The notes under the pieces are model-generated. The model did no database searches, was not told the origin of the DNA, and was given only the letters and a program-made list of their open reading frames with translations. A stretch of DNA of 64,000 bases from Parafrankia elaeagni (GTDB lineage: Bacteria; Actinomycetota; Actinomycetes; Frankiales; Frankiaceae): assembly GCF_000374165.1 (NCBI RefSeq), contig NZ_KB893783.1:124001-188000 (forward strand). Direction: 5' to 3'. Both the position numbers and the translations under genes were made by a program. Shown here piece after piece: positions 18,955 to 30,652 of the stretch; position 1 is the stretch's first letter; each line of letters begins with the position of its first letter.

Positions 18955-19745
18955 CCGCGCCGGTCTTCCACCTGGACCCGCTGCCCCCGGCCGAGGTCTT
19001 CGTGCTCGGTGGCGCGGAAGGCCGGCACGCGGCCACGGTGCGGCGGCTGCGGGCCGGTGAGCGCCTGGACGTGACCGACGGTGCCGGTACGGCGCTGGAA
19101 TGTGAGGTCCGCTCGGCCGGCCGCGACGAGTTGGAGTGCGTCGTCCTGCGCCGCAGGTCGGTCGGGCTCCCGTCGCCGCGGCTGGTCGTGGCGCAGGCGC
19201 TGGCCAAGGGTGACCGCGGCGAGCTGGCAGTCGAGATGATGACCGAGGTCGGCATCGACGAGATCGTGCCGTGGGCGGCGTCCCGATGCGTGGTCCGTTG
19301 GGACGGCGAGCGCGGTGAACGGTCGCGGGCCCGGTGGACCCGTACGGCGCGGGAGGCCGCGAAGCAGTCCCGCCGGCTCAGCTGGCCGGAGGTCGGCGGG
19401 CTCGTGACAACCCGGCAGCTCGCCGAGCGTGCCCGGCGCTCCGCGCTCGCCGTCGTCCTGCATGAGACGGCGTCGACGCCGTTGGCCGGCCTCGCTGTGC
19501 CGGTGCACGAGCAGGCGGTCGTGCGGGAGCGGGAAGGCCTGCGGGAGCAGGGGGGCAAAGTCGAGCCGCGGGAGATCCTGCTGGTCGTCGGGCCGGAGGG
19601 CGGGGTCGCGGACGACGAGCTCGCCGCATTCACGGCCGCCGGCGCCATCGCTGGTCGGCTCGGCCCGACAGTGCTGCGGACGTCCACCGCGGGTGTCGTG
19701 GCGGCCGCCCTGGTACTCGCCGACATCGGCCGCCTGGCCGGATAG
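18951..19745 (+). CDS. rsmE: 16S rRNA (uracil-1498-N3)-methyltransferase
   Basis: RsmE is a SPOUT methyltransferase that methylates U1498 of 16S rRNA. The C-terminal knot has [18 protein letters not shown] and [19 protein letters not shown]. The N-terminal PUA-like part starts [20 protein letters not shown]. The first conventional start in frame is GTG at 19002, but the conserved N-terminus begins earlier, at 18954. An in-frame stop at 18945 leaves only the CTG at 18951, in a CTGA overlap with the dnaJ stop. I therefore favour a CTG start (264 residues). If GTG 19002 is used the protein is 247 residues and lacks the first strand. Function is secure; the start is not. Confidence 0.85.
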   Translation: MTAPVFHLDPLPPAEVFVLGGAEGRHAATVRRLRAGERLDVTDGAGTALECEVRSAGRDELECVVLRRRSVGLPSPRLVVAQALAKGDRGELAVEMMTEVGIDEIVPWAASRCVVRWDGERGERSRARWTRTAREAAKQSRRLSWPEVGGLVTTRQLAERARRSALAVVLHETASTPLAGLAVPVHEQAVVREREGLREQGGKVEPREILLVVGPEGGVADDELAAFTAAGAIAGRLGPTVLRTSTAGVVAAALVLADIGRLAG

Positions 19746-19877
19746 ACTGGGTTGTCACCAGCACCATGACGTCGTGAGCACCACGGTGTAGTGCGCCTGT
19801 GGGTTCCGCCGTCGTCTGAGGGCGACCTTCGTCCCAGTCCTGAAGTGAGAGGTACGCCGGCCCGCGCGGCCGTACAC

Positions 19878-20912
19878 ATGCCCGAATCCGAAACCCCCCC
19901 CGACTCCCGGGTCACCACGCGCATCGTCGTCCCCGGCCCGCACAGCATGGTGAGTCTGCTCGGTCATCAGGACCAGCTGCTGCGCGTGATCGAGAAGGCC
20001 TTCTCGTCCGACATCCACGTGCGGGGCAACGAGATCACGATCACCGGTGATCCGGCGGAGAACGCGCTTGCCGCCAGGTTGTTCTCCGAGCTCGTCGCGC
20101 TGCTGGACGCCGGAACCGAGCTGAGCCCCCAGCATGTCGACCACTCGGTGGCGATGCTGCGCAGCGGCGAGGGGGAGCGGCCCGCCGAGGTGCTCACCCT
20201 CAACATCGTGTCCAACCGCGGCCGGACGATCCGGCCGAAGACGCTGAACCAGAAGCGCTACGTCGACGCGATCGACCAGCACACCATCGTGTTCGGGATC
20301 GGTCCGGCGGGCACCGGCAAGACCTATCTGGCGATGGCCAAGGCCGTCCAGGCGCTGCAGTCGAAGAAGGTCAACCGGATCATCCTCACCCGGCCGGCGG
20401 TGGAGGCCGGCGAGCGCCTCGGCTTCCTGCCCGGCACGCTGTTCGAGAAGATCGACCCTTACCTGCGCCCGCTCTATGACGCGCTGCACGACATGATCGA
20501 CCCGGATACCATCCCGCGCCTCATGCAGAGCGGGACGATCGAGGTCGCACCACTGGCCTACATGCGCGGCCGCACGCTCAACGACGCGTTCATCATTCTC
20601 GACGAGGCGCAGAACACCTCGCCGGAACAGATGAAGATGTTCCTGACCAGGCTCGGCTTCGGCTCGAAGATCGTCGTCACGGGTGACATCACGCAGGTCG
20701 ACCTGCCCTCCGGCACGCACAGCGGCCTGCGGGTGGTCCGCGAGATCCTCGACGGCGTGGGTGACGTGCACTTCGCGGCGCTGACCAGCACTGACGTCGT
20801 GCGTCATCGGCTGGTGAGCGACATCGTCGACGCCTACGCGCGCTGGGACGCCGCGAGCCCGGCCCCCGCCGAGACCCGGCCGGCCCGGGCCACCCGCCGG
20901 GAGCGCCGGTGA
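19878..20912 (+). CDS. phoH: PhoH-like ATPase
   Basis: The 344-residue protein has Walker A in [20 protein letters not shown] near residue 142 and Walker [21 protein letters not shown] near 237. An N-terminal KH-like segment ([18 protein letters not shown] near 38) precedes the ATPase domain. PhoH proteins are predicted RNA-dependent ATPases; next to ybeY they are tied to rRNA processing. The ATG at 19878 is favoured; a GTG at 19845 in frame is possible. Neither has a good ribosome binding site. A 132-bp gap separates it from rsmE, so it may have its own promoter; TAGACT at 19744-19749 is a -10 candidate. Confidence 0.9.
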   Translation: MPESETPPDSRVTTRIVVPGPHSMVSLLGHQDQLLRVIEKAFSSDIHVRGNEITITGDPAENALAARLFSELVALLDAGTELSPQHVDHSVAMLRSGEGERPAEVLTLNIVSNRGRTIRPKTLNQKRYVDAIDQHTIVFGIGPAGTGKTYLAMAKAVQALQSKKVNRIILTRPAVEAGERLGFLPGTLFEKIDPYLRPLYDALHDMIDPDTIPRLMQSGTIEVAPLAYMRGRTLNDAFIILDEAQNTSPEQMKMFLTRLGFGSKIVVTGDITQVDLPSGTHSGLRVVREILDGVGDVHFAALTSTDVVRHRLVSDIVDAYARWDAASPAPAETRPARATRRERR

Positions 20913-20934
20913 GCGCGGCGGGAGGGAACGTCTG

Positions 20935-21414
20935 ATGGCGGTCTTCGTCGCCAACGAGTCGGGTGTGACGGACTTCGACGAGGTCAGGCTGGCCGCGCTC
21001 GCCAGGTTCGTCCTCGACACGATGAAGGTCAACCCGCTGGCGGAGCTGTCGGTGATGCTCGTCGAGATCGACGCGATGACCGACCTGCATGTCCGGTACA
21101 TGGGTGAGGAGGGGCCGACGGACGTGCTGGCCTTCCCCCAGGACGAGGCGTTCGAGCCGTCGTGGTCGGAGTCGGTGGAGGAGGACCCGACCACCCTGCT
21201 CGGCGACGTCGTCCTGTGCCCGGAGGTGGCCCGCCGGCAGGCCGCGGGGGCCGGTCACGACATGGAGCGCGAGCTGCATGTCCTGTGCACGCACGGCATC
21301 CTGCACCTGCTCGGCTACGACCACGCCGAGCCGGAGGAGGAACGGGAGATGTGGAAGCTCCAGAACAGCCTGCTGGCCTCCTGGGACACCGCGGCCGGCG
21401 CCGCCACCTCCTGA
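20935..21414 (+). CDS. ybeY: Endoribonuclease YbeY
   Basis: The 159-residue metalloprotein has the zinc motif [11 protein letters not shown] (H-x3-H-x5-H) near residue 121. The conserved [10 protein letters not shown] segment is near 62. It is a single-strand endoribonuclease needed for 16S rRNA 3'-end maturation and ribosome quality control. It lies 22 bp after phoH and 15 bp before the next gene, in the standard actinobacterial order. GGCGGGAGGGAACGTCTG before the ATG supplies a ribosome binding site. Full length. Confidence 0.95.
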   Translation: MAVFVANESGVTDFDEVRLAALARFVLDTMKVNPLAELSVMLVEIDAMTDLHVRYMGEEGPTDVLAFPQDEAFEPSWSESVEEDPTTLLGDVVLCPEVARRQAAGAGHDMERELHVLCTHGILHLLGYDHAEPEEEREMWKLQNSLLASWDTAAGAATS

Positions 21415-21429
21415 GGGGCCCGGTCCGTC

Positions 21430-22818
21430 ATGGCAACCGGTGATCTCCTGCTCGTCCTCATCGCCGCCGTCGCCGCGCTCGCCGCGGCGGGGCTCGGCGC
21501 GGTCGACGCGGCCCTGACCCGGGTCTCCCGGGTCAGCGTCGACGAGTTCGCCCGGGCCGGCAAGACGGGTGCCGCGAACCTCGCCCGGGTCGTCGCCGAC
21601 CCCGGGCGCTTCCTCGCCCTGCTGCTGTTGCTGAGGATCGTCGGCGAGATGGCGGCTGCCGCGTGCATCACCGTGCTGGCCGTGCACGCCTACGGCGCGG
21701 GTTTCGCCGCCGTCGGGCTCGGCGCGCTGGTGTCCACCCTCGTCGCCTACATCCTGGTCGGGGTGATGTTCCGAACCCTCGGCCGGCAGCACGCCCCGGC
21801 GGTGTCACTGGCGACCGCGGGGCTCACCATCCGGCTGGCGAAGGTCTTCGGGCCGCTGCCGCGCCTGCTCATCGCGTTCGGCAATGCCGTCACGCCGGGC
21901 CCGGGCTACCGCGACGGCCCGTTCGCCTCCGAGGCGGAGCTGCGGGACCTCGTCGACCTCGCCGAGGAGAACGACGTCATCGAGCCGGCGGAGCGCGACA
22001 TGATCGCGTCGGTGTTCGAGCTCGGCGACACCCTCGTGCGCGAGGTCATGGTGCCGCGCCCCGACATGGTCTTCATCGAGTCCGACAAGACGGTGCGGCA
22101 GGCGGTCTCGCTCGCCCTGCGCAGCGGCTTCTCCCGCATCCCGGTGATCGGCGAGAACGTGGACGACGTCGTCGGGATCGCCTTCCTCAAGGACATGGTC
22201 GGCTGGGAGCGCGAGGGCCCGCAGGACAGCCGGGTCGCGCAGATCATGCGGGCGCCGGCCCTCGTCCCGGAGAGCAAGCCCGCCGACGACCTGCTGCGCG
22301 AGATGCAGGCCTCCCGCACCCACATGGCGGTCGTCATCGACGAGTACGGCGGCACCGCCGGACTGGTGACCATCGAGGACATCCTCGAGGAGATCGTCGG
22401 CGAGATCACCGACGAGTACGACTCCGCCGCGCCGCCGGTCGAGTGGCTCGACAAGGACACCGCCCGGGTCACGGCCCGCCTCGACGTCGACGATCTCGCC
22501 GAGCTGTTCGGCATCGACGAGGTGCCCGAGGCCCACGACGTCGAGACGGTCGGCGGCCTGCTCGCGACCGTGCTCGGCCGGGTGCCCATCCCCGGCGCCA
22601 CCGCCGACATCGCCGGGCTGCGGCTGTCCGCCGAGCGGGCCGCCGGTCGGCGCAACCAGATCGGCACCGTCGTGGTCCAGCGGCTTTCCCCCACCCCCCG
22701 CGGCCAGGACGGCAGCGGGGACGGCGCGGGTCGGCCGGCCACCGGCAGCACCGGGGAACCGGCCGGCACGGGCGAGAAACCCGGCGCCACCGCCCGGGAT
22801 CCCCAAGCAGAGAGGTGA
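21430..22818 (+). CDS. CNNM/CorC-type membrane protein with CBS pair (hemolysin family)
   Basis: The 462-residue protein has an N-terminal DUF21/CNNM transmembrane domain with three to four helices in the first 145 residues. Two CBS domains (VREVMVPRPDMVFIESDKTV near 202; TKAV-type second copy to about 330, including HMAVVIDEYGGTAGLVTIED) and a C-terminal CorC/HlyC domain follow. Relatives export or sense Mg2+ or Co2+; the old hemolysin label is not a functional assignment. The last 50 residues are Gly/Pro-rich. It sits between ybeY and era, as in Mycobacterium. Confidence 0.88.
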   Translation: MATGDLLLVLIAAVAALAAAGLGAVDAALTRVSRVSVDEFARAGKTGAANLARVVADPGRFLALLLLLRIVGEMAAAACITVLAVHAYGAGFAAVGLGALVSTLVAYILVGVMFRTLGRQHAPAVSLATAGLTIRLAKVFGPLPRLLIAFGNAVTPGPGYRDGPFASEAELRDLVDLAEENDVIEPAERDMIASVFELGDTLVREVMVPRPDMVFIESDKTVRQAVSLALRSGFSRIPVIGENVDDVVGIAFLKDMVGWEREGPQDSRVAQIMRAPALVPESKPADDLLREMQASRTHMAVVIDEYGGTAGLVTIEDILEEIVGEITDEYDSAAPPVEWLDKDTARVTARLDVDDLAELFGIDEVPEAHDVETVGGLLATVLGRVPIPGATADIAGLRLSAERAAGRRNQIGTVVVQRLSPTPRGQDGSGDGAGRPATGSTGEPAGTGEKPGATARDPQAER

Positions 22819-22822
22819 CATC

Positions 22823-23215
22823 GTGACGTCGTCGACCCCCCCTCCCGGCCCGGCCGGGCTCGTCCTGGAGGCGGAGGACACCAAGCTGGTGGTGCTGGCC
22901 CGCGCCGCGCGGCTGCGCGCCTACACCCCGGCGGGGCAGCCCGCCGAGGGCGCCGCGGTGCGCGACACCGACGGCCGGACCTACGCCGCCGCCACCGTCG
23001 CGCACGCCCGGCCCGAGCTCGTGACGTCGGCGCTGCGGGCCGCGGTCGTGGCCGCGGCGTCCAGCGGCGCCCGGCGCTTCGAGGCCGCCGCGGTGGTGAC
23101 CGACGCCGCCGAGCCCGGTGCCGACGACCTGGCGCTGCTCGCCGAGTTCGGCGCGGGTGTGCCCGTGTTCCTCGCCGGTCCGGACGGCGTCGCGCGCGAC
23201 CGGGTGTCGAGCTAG
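22823..23215 (+). CDS. Cytidine deaminase-like protein lacking zinc ligands
   Basis: The 130-residue protein occupies the place of Mycobacterium Rv2365c, between the CBS protein gene and era. It reads like a cytidine deaminase fold (AAVRDTDGRTYAAATVAHAR, residues 44-63, then ALRAAVVAAASSGARRFEAA). The His/Cys-Ala-Glu and Pro-Cys-x-x-Cys zinc sites of true deaminases are absent, and the protein contains no cysteine or zinc-site histidine pair. It is therefore probably non-catalytic. GTG start, 4 bp after the preceding stop, with AGAGAGG upstream. Its stop overlaps era by one base. Confidence 0.7.
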   Translation: MTSSTPPPGPAGLVLEAEDTKLVVLARAARLRAYTPAGQPAEGAAVRDTDGRTYAAATVAHARPELVTSALRAAVVAAASSGARRFEAAAVVTDAAEPGADDLALLAEFGAGVPVFLAGPDGVARDRVSS

Positions 23216-24132
23216 TGGACCTGGCGACCGACTTCCGCTCGGGCTTCGCCTGCCTCGTCGGGCGTCCCAACGCGGGCAAGTCCACGCTCACGAACGCCCT
23301 GGTGGGAACCAAGGTGGCGATCACCTCGGGACGTCCCCAGACGACCCGGCACGCCATCCGCGGGATCATCCACCGGCCGGACGCCCAGCTCATCCTGGTC
23401 GACACCCCGGGTCTGCACCGCCCGCGCACGCTGCTCGGGCAGCGGCTCAACGACGTCGTCCGCGCGACGCTGTCCGAGGTCGACGTGATCGGCTTCTGCA
23501 TGCCGGCGGACGAGCCGCTCGGGCGCGGGGACCGTTTCATCGCGGAGGAGCTGGGCCGGCTGGCCCGGCGCACCCCGGTGGTCGCGATCCTCACCAAGGT
23601 CGACAAGGTCGGTGACCCGGACCGGGTGGGCGCCCGGCTGCTGGAGGTCACCGGGCTCGGGGACTTCGCCGAGATCGTGCCGGTGAGCGCGGTGTCGTCG
23701 TTCCAGGTCGGCACACTGGCCGACGTCCTCGTCGCCCGGCTGCCGGAGGGCCCCCGGCTCTACCCGGAGGGCGAGCTGACCGACGAGCCGGAGCAGGTCA
23801 TGGTCGCCGAGCTGGTCCGCGAGGCGGCACTGGAGGGCGTGCGGGACGAGCTGCCGCACTCGCTGGCCGTCGTGGTCGAGGAGATGATCCCGCGGGCGGA
23901 CCGCCCGGCGGACAGACCGCTGCTCGACGTGCATGTCAACGTCTTCGTCGAGCGACCCAGCCAGAAGGCGATCATCATCGGCGCCGGCGGGTCCCGGCTG
24001 CGTGACGTCGGCACCCGGGCCCGCACCCAGATCGAGGCGCTGCTGGGCACGCCCATCTACCTCGACCTCCACGTCAAGGTGGCCAAGGACTGGCAGCGGG
24101 ACCCGAAGCAGCTCCGCCGGCTCGGTTTCTGA
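23215..24132 (+). CDS. era: GTPase Era
   Basis: The 305-residue protein has G1 GRPNAGKST near residue 17, G3 DTPG near 64, G4 TKVD near 125, and a C-terminal KH RNA-binding domain (AIIIGAGGSRLRDVGTRART near 252). Era binds the 3' end of 16S rRNA and checks 30S maturation, fitting its neighbours ybeY and phoH. The GTG start overlaps the previous TAG by one base. A hairpin follows. Confidence 0.95.
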   Translation: MDLATDFRSGFACLVGRPNAGKSTLTNALVGTKVAITSGRPQTTRHAIRGIIHRPDAQLILVDTPGLHRPRTLLGQRLNDVVRATLSEVDVIGFCMPADEPLGRGDRFIAEELGRLARRTPVVAILTKVDKVGDPDRVGARLLEVTGLGDFAEIVPVSAVSSFQVGTLADVLVARLPEGPRLYPEGELTDEPEQVMVAELVREAALEGVRDELPHSLAVVVEEMIPRADRPADRPLLDVHVNVFVERPSQKAIIIGAGGSRLRDVGTRARTQIEALLGTPIYLDLHVKVAKDWQRDPKQLRRLGF

Positions 24133-24134
24133 AA

Positions 24135-24168
24135 GCGCCGGCGCCCTCGGTTCCGGAGGCGCCGGCGC
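24135..24168 (+). terminator. Hairpin after era
   Basis: GCGCCGGCGCC at 24135-24145 pairs with 24158-24168 around a 12-nt loop, 3 bp after the era stop. It probably ends the cluster's transcript or attenuates read-through into recO. Confidence 0.65.
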
Positions 24169-24232
24169 GCCGCGCATCGGCGACGGAAGGCGGCCCGCCA
24201 GGCCGTCAGGGCAGGCATGTAACCATGGGAAC

Positions 24233-24964
24233 GTGCCGGTGTATCGCGATGAGGGCGTCGTCCTGCGGACGGCGCCCTTCGCCGAGGCGGACCGCATCGT
24301 GACTGTGCTCACCCGGCGTAACGGCCGGGTGAGGGCGGTGGCCAAGGGAGTCCGGAAGACGTCCTCGCGTTTCGGCGCGCGGCTGGAGCCGGGTACCTAT
24401 GTCGATCTGCAGTTGCACGAGGGCCGTTCGCTGGACACGGTCACCCAGGCCGACATCCTCGCTCCGTACGGCGCGACGATCGCCCAGGAGTACACGCGGT
24501 ACACGGCGGCGGCGGTGATGCTCGAGACCGCGGAGCGGCTGACCAGCGAGGAACGCCAGCCCGCCTTCAGGCTGTTTCTGCTGCTCGTCGGCGGCCTGCG
24601 TACGCTTGCGTCCGGTGAGCGGCCGCCGTCCCTGGTCCTGGACGCGTTCCTGCTGCGCTCACTCACGGTTTCCGGATACGGAATGGCCCTCGACGAATGC
24701 GCGCTCTGTGGCGAGCCCGGACCGCACCACTCGCTGTCCGTTCCGGGCGGCGGCGTAGTGTGCCCGGAATGTCGACCGCGCGGTGCGGCGTCGACGTCTC
24801 CGGCCGCGGTGCGGCTGCTGGCCGACCTTCTTCACGGCGACTGGGACGGCGCGGAGGCGACGGACGTCCGTACCCGCCGGGAGGCCGGGGGGGTCGTGGC
24901 CGCCTACCTTCAGTGGCACCTCGAACGGGCGCTGCGCGCCCTGCCGCATCTTGAACGGACGTGA
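24233..24964 (+). CDS. recO: DNA repair protein RecO
   Basis: The 243-residue protein has an N-terminal OB fold (VYRDEGVVLRTAPFAEADRI, residues 3-22) and a helical C-terminal domain. A zinc-binding pair, CALC and CPEC, lies near residues 156 and 178. RecO helps load RecA at gaps within the RecFOR pathway. The GTG at 24233 is the family start; the frame is open further upstream inside era, without similarity. GGGAAC is the only possible ribosome binding site. Confidence 0.92.
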   Translation: MPVYRDEGVVLRTAPFAEADRIVTVLTRRNGRVRAVAKGVRKTSSRFGARLEPGTYVDLQLHEGRSLDTVTQADILAPYGATIAQEYTRYTAAAVMLETAERLTSEERQPAFRLFLLLVGGLRTLASGERPPSLVLDAFLLRSLTVSGYGMALDECALCGEPGPHHSLSVPGGGVVCPECRPRGAASTSPAAVRLLADLLHGDWDGAEATDVRTRREAGGVVAAYLQWHLERALRALPHLERT

Positions 24965-25144
24965 GGGTCACGGGCATGTGTGGCCGGAGGGCGCGGAGGC
25001 GGTGTCCCGGGTCGGGCACGGGCGTGCGTGGCGGGCGAGGGGACCGGGTGAGGAGCGGGACGGGATGTGTGCTGCGAGACCGGTGGTCCGGGTGTCCCCG
25101 GGCCGGCGGGGGTCGGTCGGTGAACCGCCGGCCCGGACGAGAGG

Positions 25145-25951
25145 ATGTCGGCTGTGAGCCTGCGTGAAGAGGTGGGCAGGCGGTACCGCGATCCGCGTCC
25201 CCATCCGTCCGGAGCGCTGCCGCCGGCGTTGCCGCCGGCCCTCGTCCCGCGCCATGTCGGGATCGTCATGGACGGGAACGGGCGCTGGGCGAAGCTGCGC
25301 GGCCTGCCACGTACCAAGGGTCACGAGGCCGGCGAGGACGCCCTGTTCGACTGCGTCGAGGGTGCCATCGAGATGGGTGTCCGCTGGCTGTCGGTGTACG
25401 CCTTCTCGACGGAGAACTGGAAGCGCTCACCGGACGAGGTCGCGTTTCTGATGCGCTTCACCGACGGTGTGTTCGGGCGGCGGATCGAGGACATGCACTC
25501 GCTCGGAGTGCGGGTGCGCTGGGCCGGCCGGCGGCCGCGGCTGTGGGGGAATGTCATCCGGCGGCTGGAGTCCGCGGAGGAGCGGACCCGGGACAACGAC
25601 CGGCTCACGCTGGTGATGTGCGTGAACTACGGTGGGCGCGCGGAACTCGCGGACGCCGCCGCGGCGATCGCCCGCGACGTGCGCGCCGGCCTGCTGCGCC
25701 CGGAGCGCATCAACGAGGAGACCATCGCGCGCTACCTGGACGAGCCCGACATGCCGGATGTCGACCTGCTGATCCGGACCTCGGGGGAGCAGCGGCTGAG
25801 TAACTTCCTGCTCTGGCAGGCGGCCTATGCGGAGTTCTCGTTCGTGCCCACCCTGTGGCCTGATTTCGACCGCCGCGACCTGTGGCTGGCCTGCGAGGAG
25901 TACGCCCGCCGGGATCGTCGCTACGGCGGCATCGTCGCCCACCGTGCCTGA
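25145..25951 (+). CDS. uppS: Isoprenyl transferase (cis-prenyl diphosphate synthase)
   Basis: The 268-residue enzyme carries the cis-prenyltransferase motifs [20 protein letters not shown] (residues 39-58) and [20 protein letters not shown] near 214. It condenses isopentenyl diphosphates into the polyprenyl carrier used for peptidoglycan and surface glycan assembly. The ATG at 25145 is given; GTG at 25154 in the same frame is better placed behind GAGAGGA and may be the real start. It is 180 bp after recO, with no gene between, and overlaps the next gene by 8 bp. Chain length cannot be judged. Confidence 0.93.
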   Translation: MSAVSLREEVGRRYRDPRPHPSGALPPALPPALVPRHVGIVMDGNGRWAKLRGLPRTKGHEAGEDALFDCVEGAIEMGVRWLSVYAFSTENWKRSPDEVAFLMRFTDGVFGRRIEDMHSLGVRVRWAGRRPRLWGNVIRRLESAEERTRDNDRLTLVMCVNYGGRAELADAAAAIARDVRAGLLRPERINEETIARYLDEPDMPDVDLLIRTSGEQRLSNFLLWQAAYAEFSFVPTLWPDFDRRDLWLACEEYARRDRRYGGIVAHRA

Positions 25952-26399
25952 ACACGAGGCTGTCCGGCCGCCGGCGGCCGCCGGCGGGCCGGGCGCGCCG
26001 GTGGTGGCGGTCCTCCGGTTCGACGTGCCCGAACCGGCACGGGCCGGCTTCGCCGCGGCCGGGGAGCGGGTGCTGGCCGCGCTGGCCGCACAGCCCGGCT
26101 TCCGGTCGGGCCGGGTCGGCCGGTCCGTCGACGAGCCGGCCGCCTGGCTGCTGGTCACGGAGTGGTCCGGTCCGGGGGCCTGGCGGCGGGCGCTGTCCGG
26201 GTTCGACGTCCGGTGCGAGCTGACACCGCTGCTGGGCTGGGCGCAGGACGCGCCGGGCGCCTTCGAGGTGCTGCACGAACGCGAGACGGGCGGGCCCGCG
26301 CTCTCGCACGGGTCGGCCCGTGCGCCCGACGCGGACACCGCCGTGCCGGGCGCCGGCTCGCGAGGCTGGGCGGGCGGTAGCGGCACCGCCACCCGGTAG
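25944..26399 (+). CDS. Antibiotic biosynthesis monooxygenase (ABM) domain protein
   Basis: The 151-residue protein has one dimeric alpha-beta barrel of the ABM type, from [20 protein letters not shown] (about residues 20-39) to [20 protein letters not shown] near 72. The C-terminal 35 residues are low complexity. ABM proteins include heme-degrading enzymes and quinone monooxygenases, but many have no known activity; I see no residues that identify the substrate. The GTG start overlaps uppS by 8 bp, so the two are coupled. Longer starts upstream lie inside uppS. Confidence 0.72.
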   Translation: MPEHEAVRPPAAAGGPGAPVVAVLRFDVPEPARAGFAAAGERVLAALAAQPGFRSGRVGRSVDEPAAWLLVTEWSGPGAWRRALSGFDVRCELTPLLGWAQDAPGAFEVLHERETGGPALSHGSARAPDADTAVPGAGSRGWAGGSGTATR

Positions 26400-26444
26400 C
26401 CTCGGCGGGGTAACACCCGATCACGAGCTGCCGAGGCTGCCCCG

Positions 26445-29498
<3,054 letters not shown>

Positions 29499-29556
29499 GG
29501 GTGCGGGATGTGGCCGGGGGGTTTGAACAGGTCCGTTGCGGCTAACGTGACATCGC

Positions 29557-30243
29557 GTGGACCTGTCCCCTCGGCGGTTTCTGCCCCGTCCGCCCTCGGC
29601 GTCCTGGTTCCGGGTGCCCTGGTGGCGTTGGACCCTGCGGGTCGTCCTGATGGTCGTCATGCTGCTGGCAGCCGGATCCGTCGCGACCTTCGGGCAGGTG
29701 TGGTGGGTCGGTCGGGACGACGACCGTCGGGTCTCCGACGCGCTGATCGTGCTGGGTGCCTCGCAGTACGACGGCCGCCCGTCGGCCATCCTCGCGGCCC
29801 GGCTGGACCACGCACTGGAGCTCTACCGGGCCGGCGTCGCGCCCCGGGTGATCACCGTGGGGGGCAACCAGCCGGGCGACCGGTTCACCGAGGCGGAGGC
29901 CGCCGCGACCTACCTGCGTGACCACGGCGTGCCGGCGGGTGCGGTGATGGCTGTCCCGCAGGGCCGGGACACGCTGTCGTCGCTGACCGCGGTGGCCGGT
30001 CTGATGGACAGCCGGCAGTGGGGGTCCGCGGTGGTGGTGACCGACCGCTGGCACAGCCTGCGTTCCCGTGCGATCGCGACGGATCTGGGGATCGAGACGG
30101 TGACGTCCCCGGCGACGAAGGGCCCGGCGAACCGCGGTTTCGGGACCCAGGTCCGTTACATCCTCCGCGAGGGCATCGGCTACCGCTTCTACCAGCTGTT
30201 CCACCGGGCCTCCCCGGCCGGGGCCCATACTCCGGCCGTCTGA
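29557..30243 (+). CDS. YdcF/DUF218 family membrane-anchored protein
   Basis: The 228-residue protein has a basic, Pro-rich N-terminus, one membrane helix (LRVVLMVVMLLAAGSVATFG, residues 28-47) and a DUF218 domain. The domain shows ALIVLGASQYDGRPSAIL near 62 and ITVGGNQPGDRFTEAEAAATY near 99. The family includes SanA and YdcF, linked to cell-envelope integrity; no reaction is established. The domain would face outward if the helix is a signal anchor. The GTG at 29557 is chosen; it has no clear ribosome binding site, and TAACGT lies 13 nt upstream. Confidence 0.82.
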   Translation: MDLSPRRFLPRPPSASWFRVPWWRWTLRVVLMVVMLLAAGSVATFGQVWWVGRDDDRRVSDALIVLGASQYDGRPSAILAARLDHALELYRAGVAPRVITVGGNQPGDRFTEAEAAATYLRDHGVPAGAVMAVPQGRDTLSSLTAVAGLMDSRQWGSAVVVTDRWHSLRSRAIATDLGIETVTSPATKGPANRGFGTQVRYILREGIGYRFYQLFHRASPAGAHTPAV

Positions 30244-30272
30244 TGTTCAGGCCCTCTGATGTTCAGGCCGTC
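30241..30272 (+). repeat. Two tandem copies of a 16-bp unit over a stop codon
   Basis: TGATGTTCAGGCC(C/G)TC occurs at 30241-30256 and 30257-30272, starting at the stop of the DUF218 gene. Each copy offers a TGA in that frame or nearby, so it is probably a simple duplication. Confidence 0.85.
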
Positions 30273-30652
30273 TGACCCCGCGGGCCGGCACCCCCGTCCG
30301 GGCGACGGCACGCGCTGCCGGTGGTGACCACCGCCACCCGCGGGCCACCGGACCCGGGCCCGCCGGGGCGTTCGACCTCCGGCCGGGTGCCGCCGGGGTG
30401 TCGCCGGTGTGACGAAGGCCGGCTTTCCGCTGGTGTGACAGGCCCTGCGTGCTGGTACGGTTCGGATCGCGGAGTGACGGGGTAGTGCGACAGGCGTCAG
30501 GCGCCGGGTCGGCCGGCCCGCGGCACAGACGACACTCGACCTGCGTGGGGCCGCGTCACGACGGCTGCGGTGTCAGCCGGCGGCGCCGGCTGGCCTCACC
30601 GGCCCGACCAGGACGACCGAAGACCAGCACAACGCTGACGAAGGAGACTGGT
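30273..30652 (+). other. Intergenic region upstream of transketolase; no gene seen
   Basis: This roughly 380-bp stretch before tkt has no convincing frame or RNA gene. Its end carries AAGGAG at 30641-30646, the tkt ribosome binding site. GGTACGGTTCGGATC around 30456 is the most promoter-like part, but no standard -35/-10 pair is clear. Confidence 0.5.
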
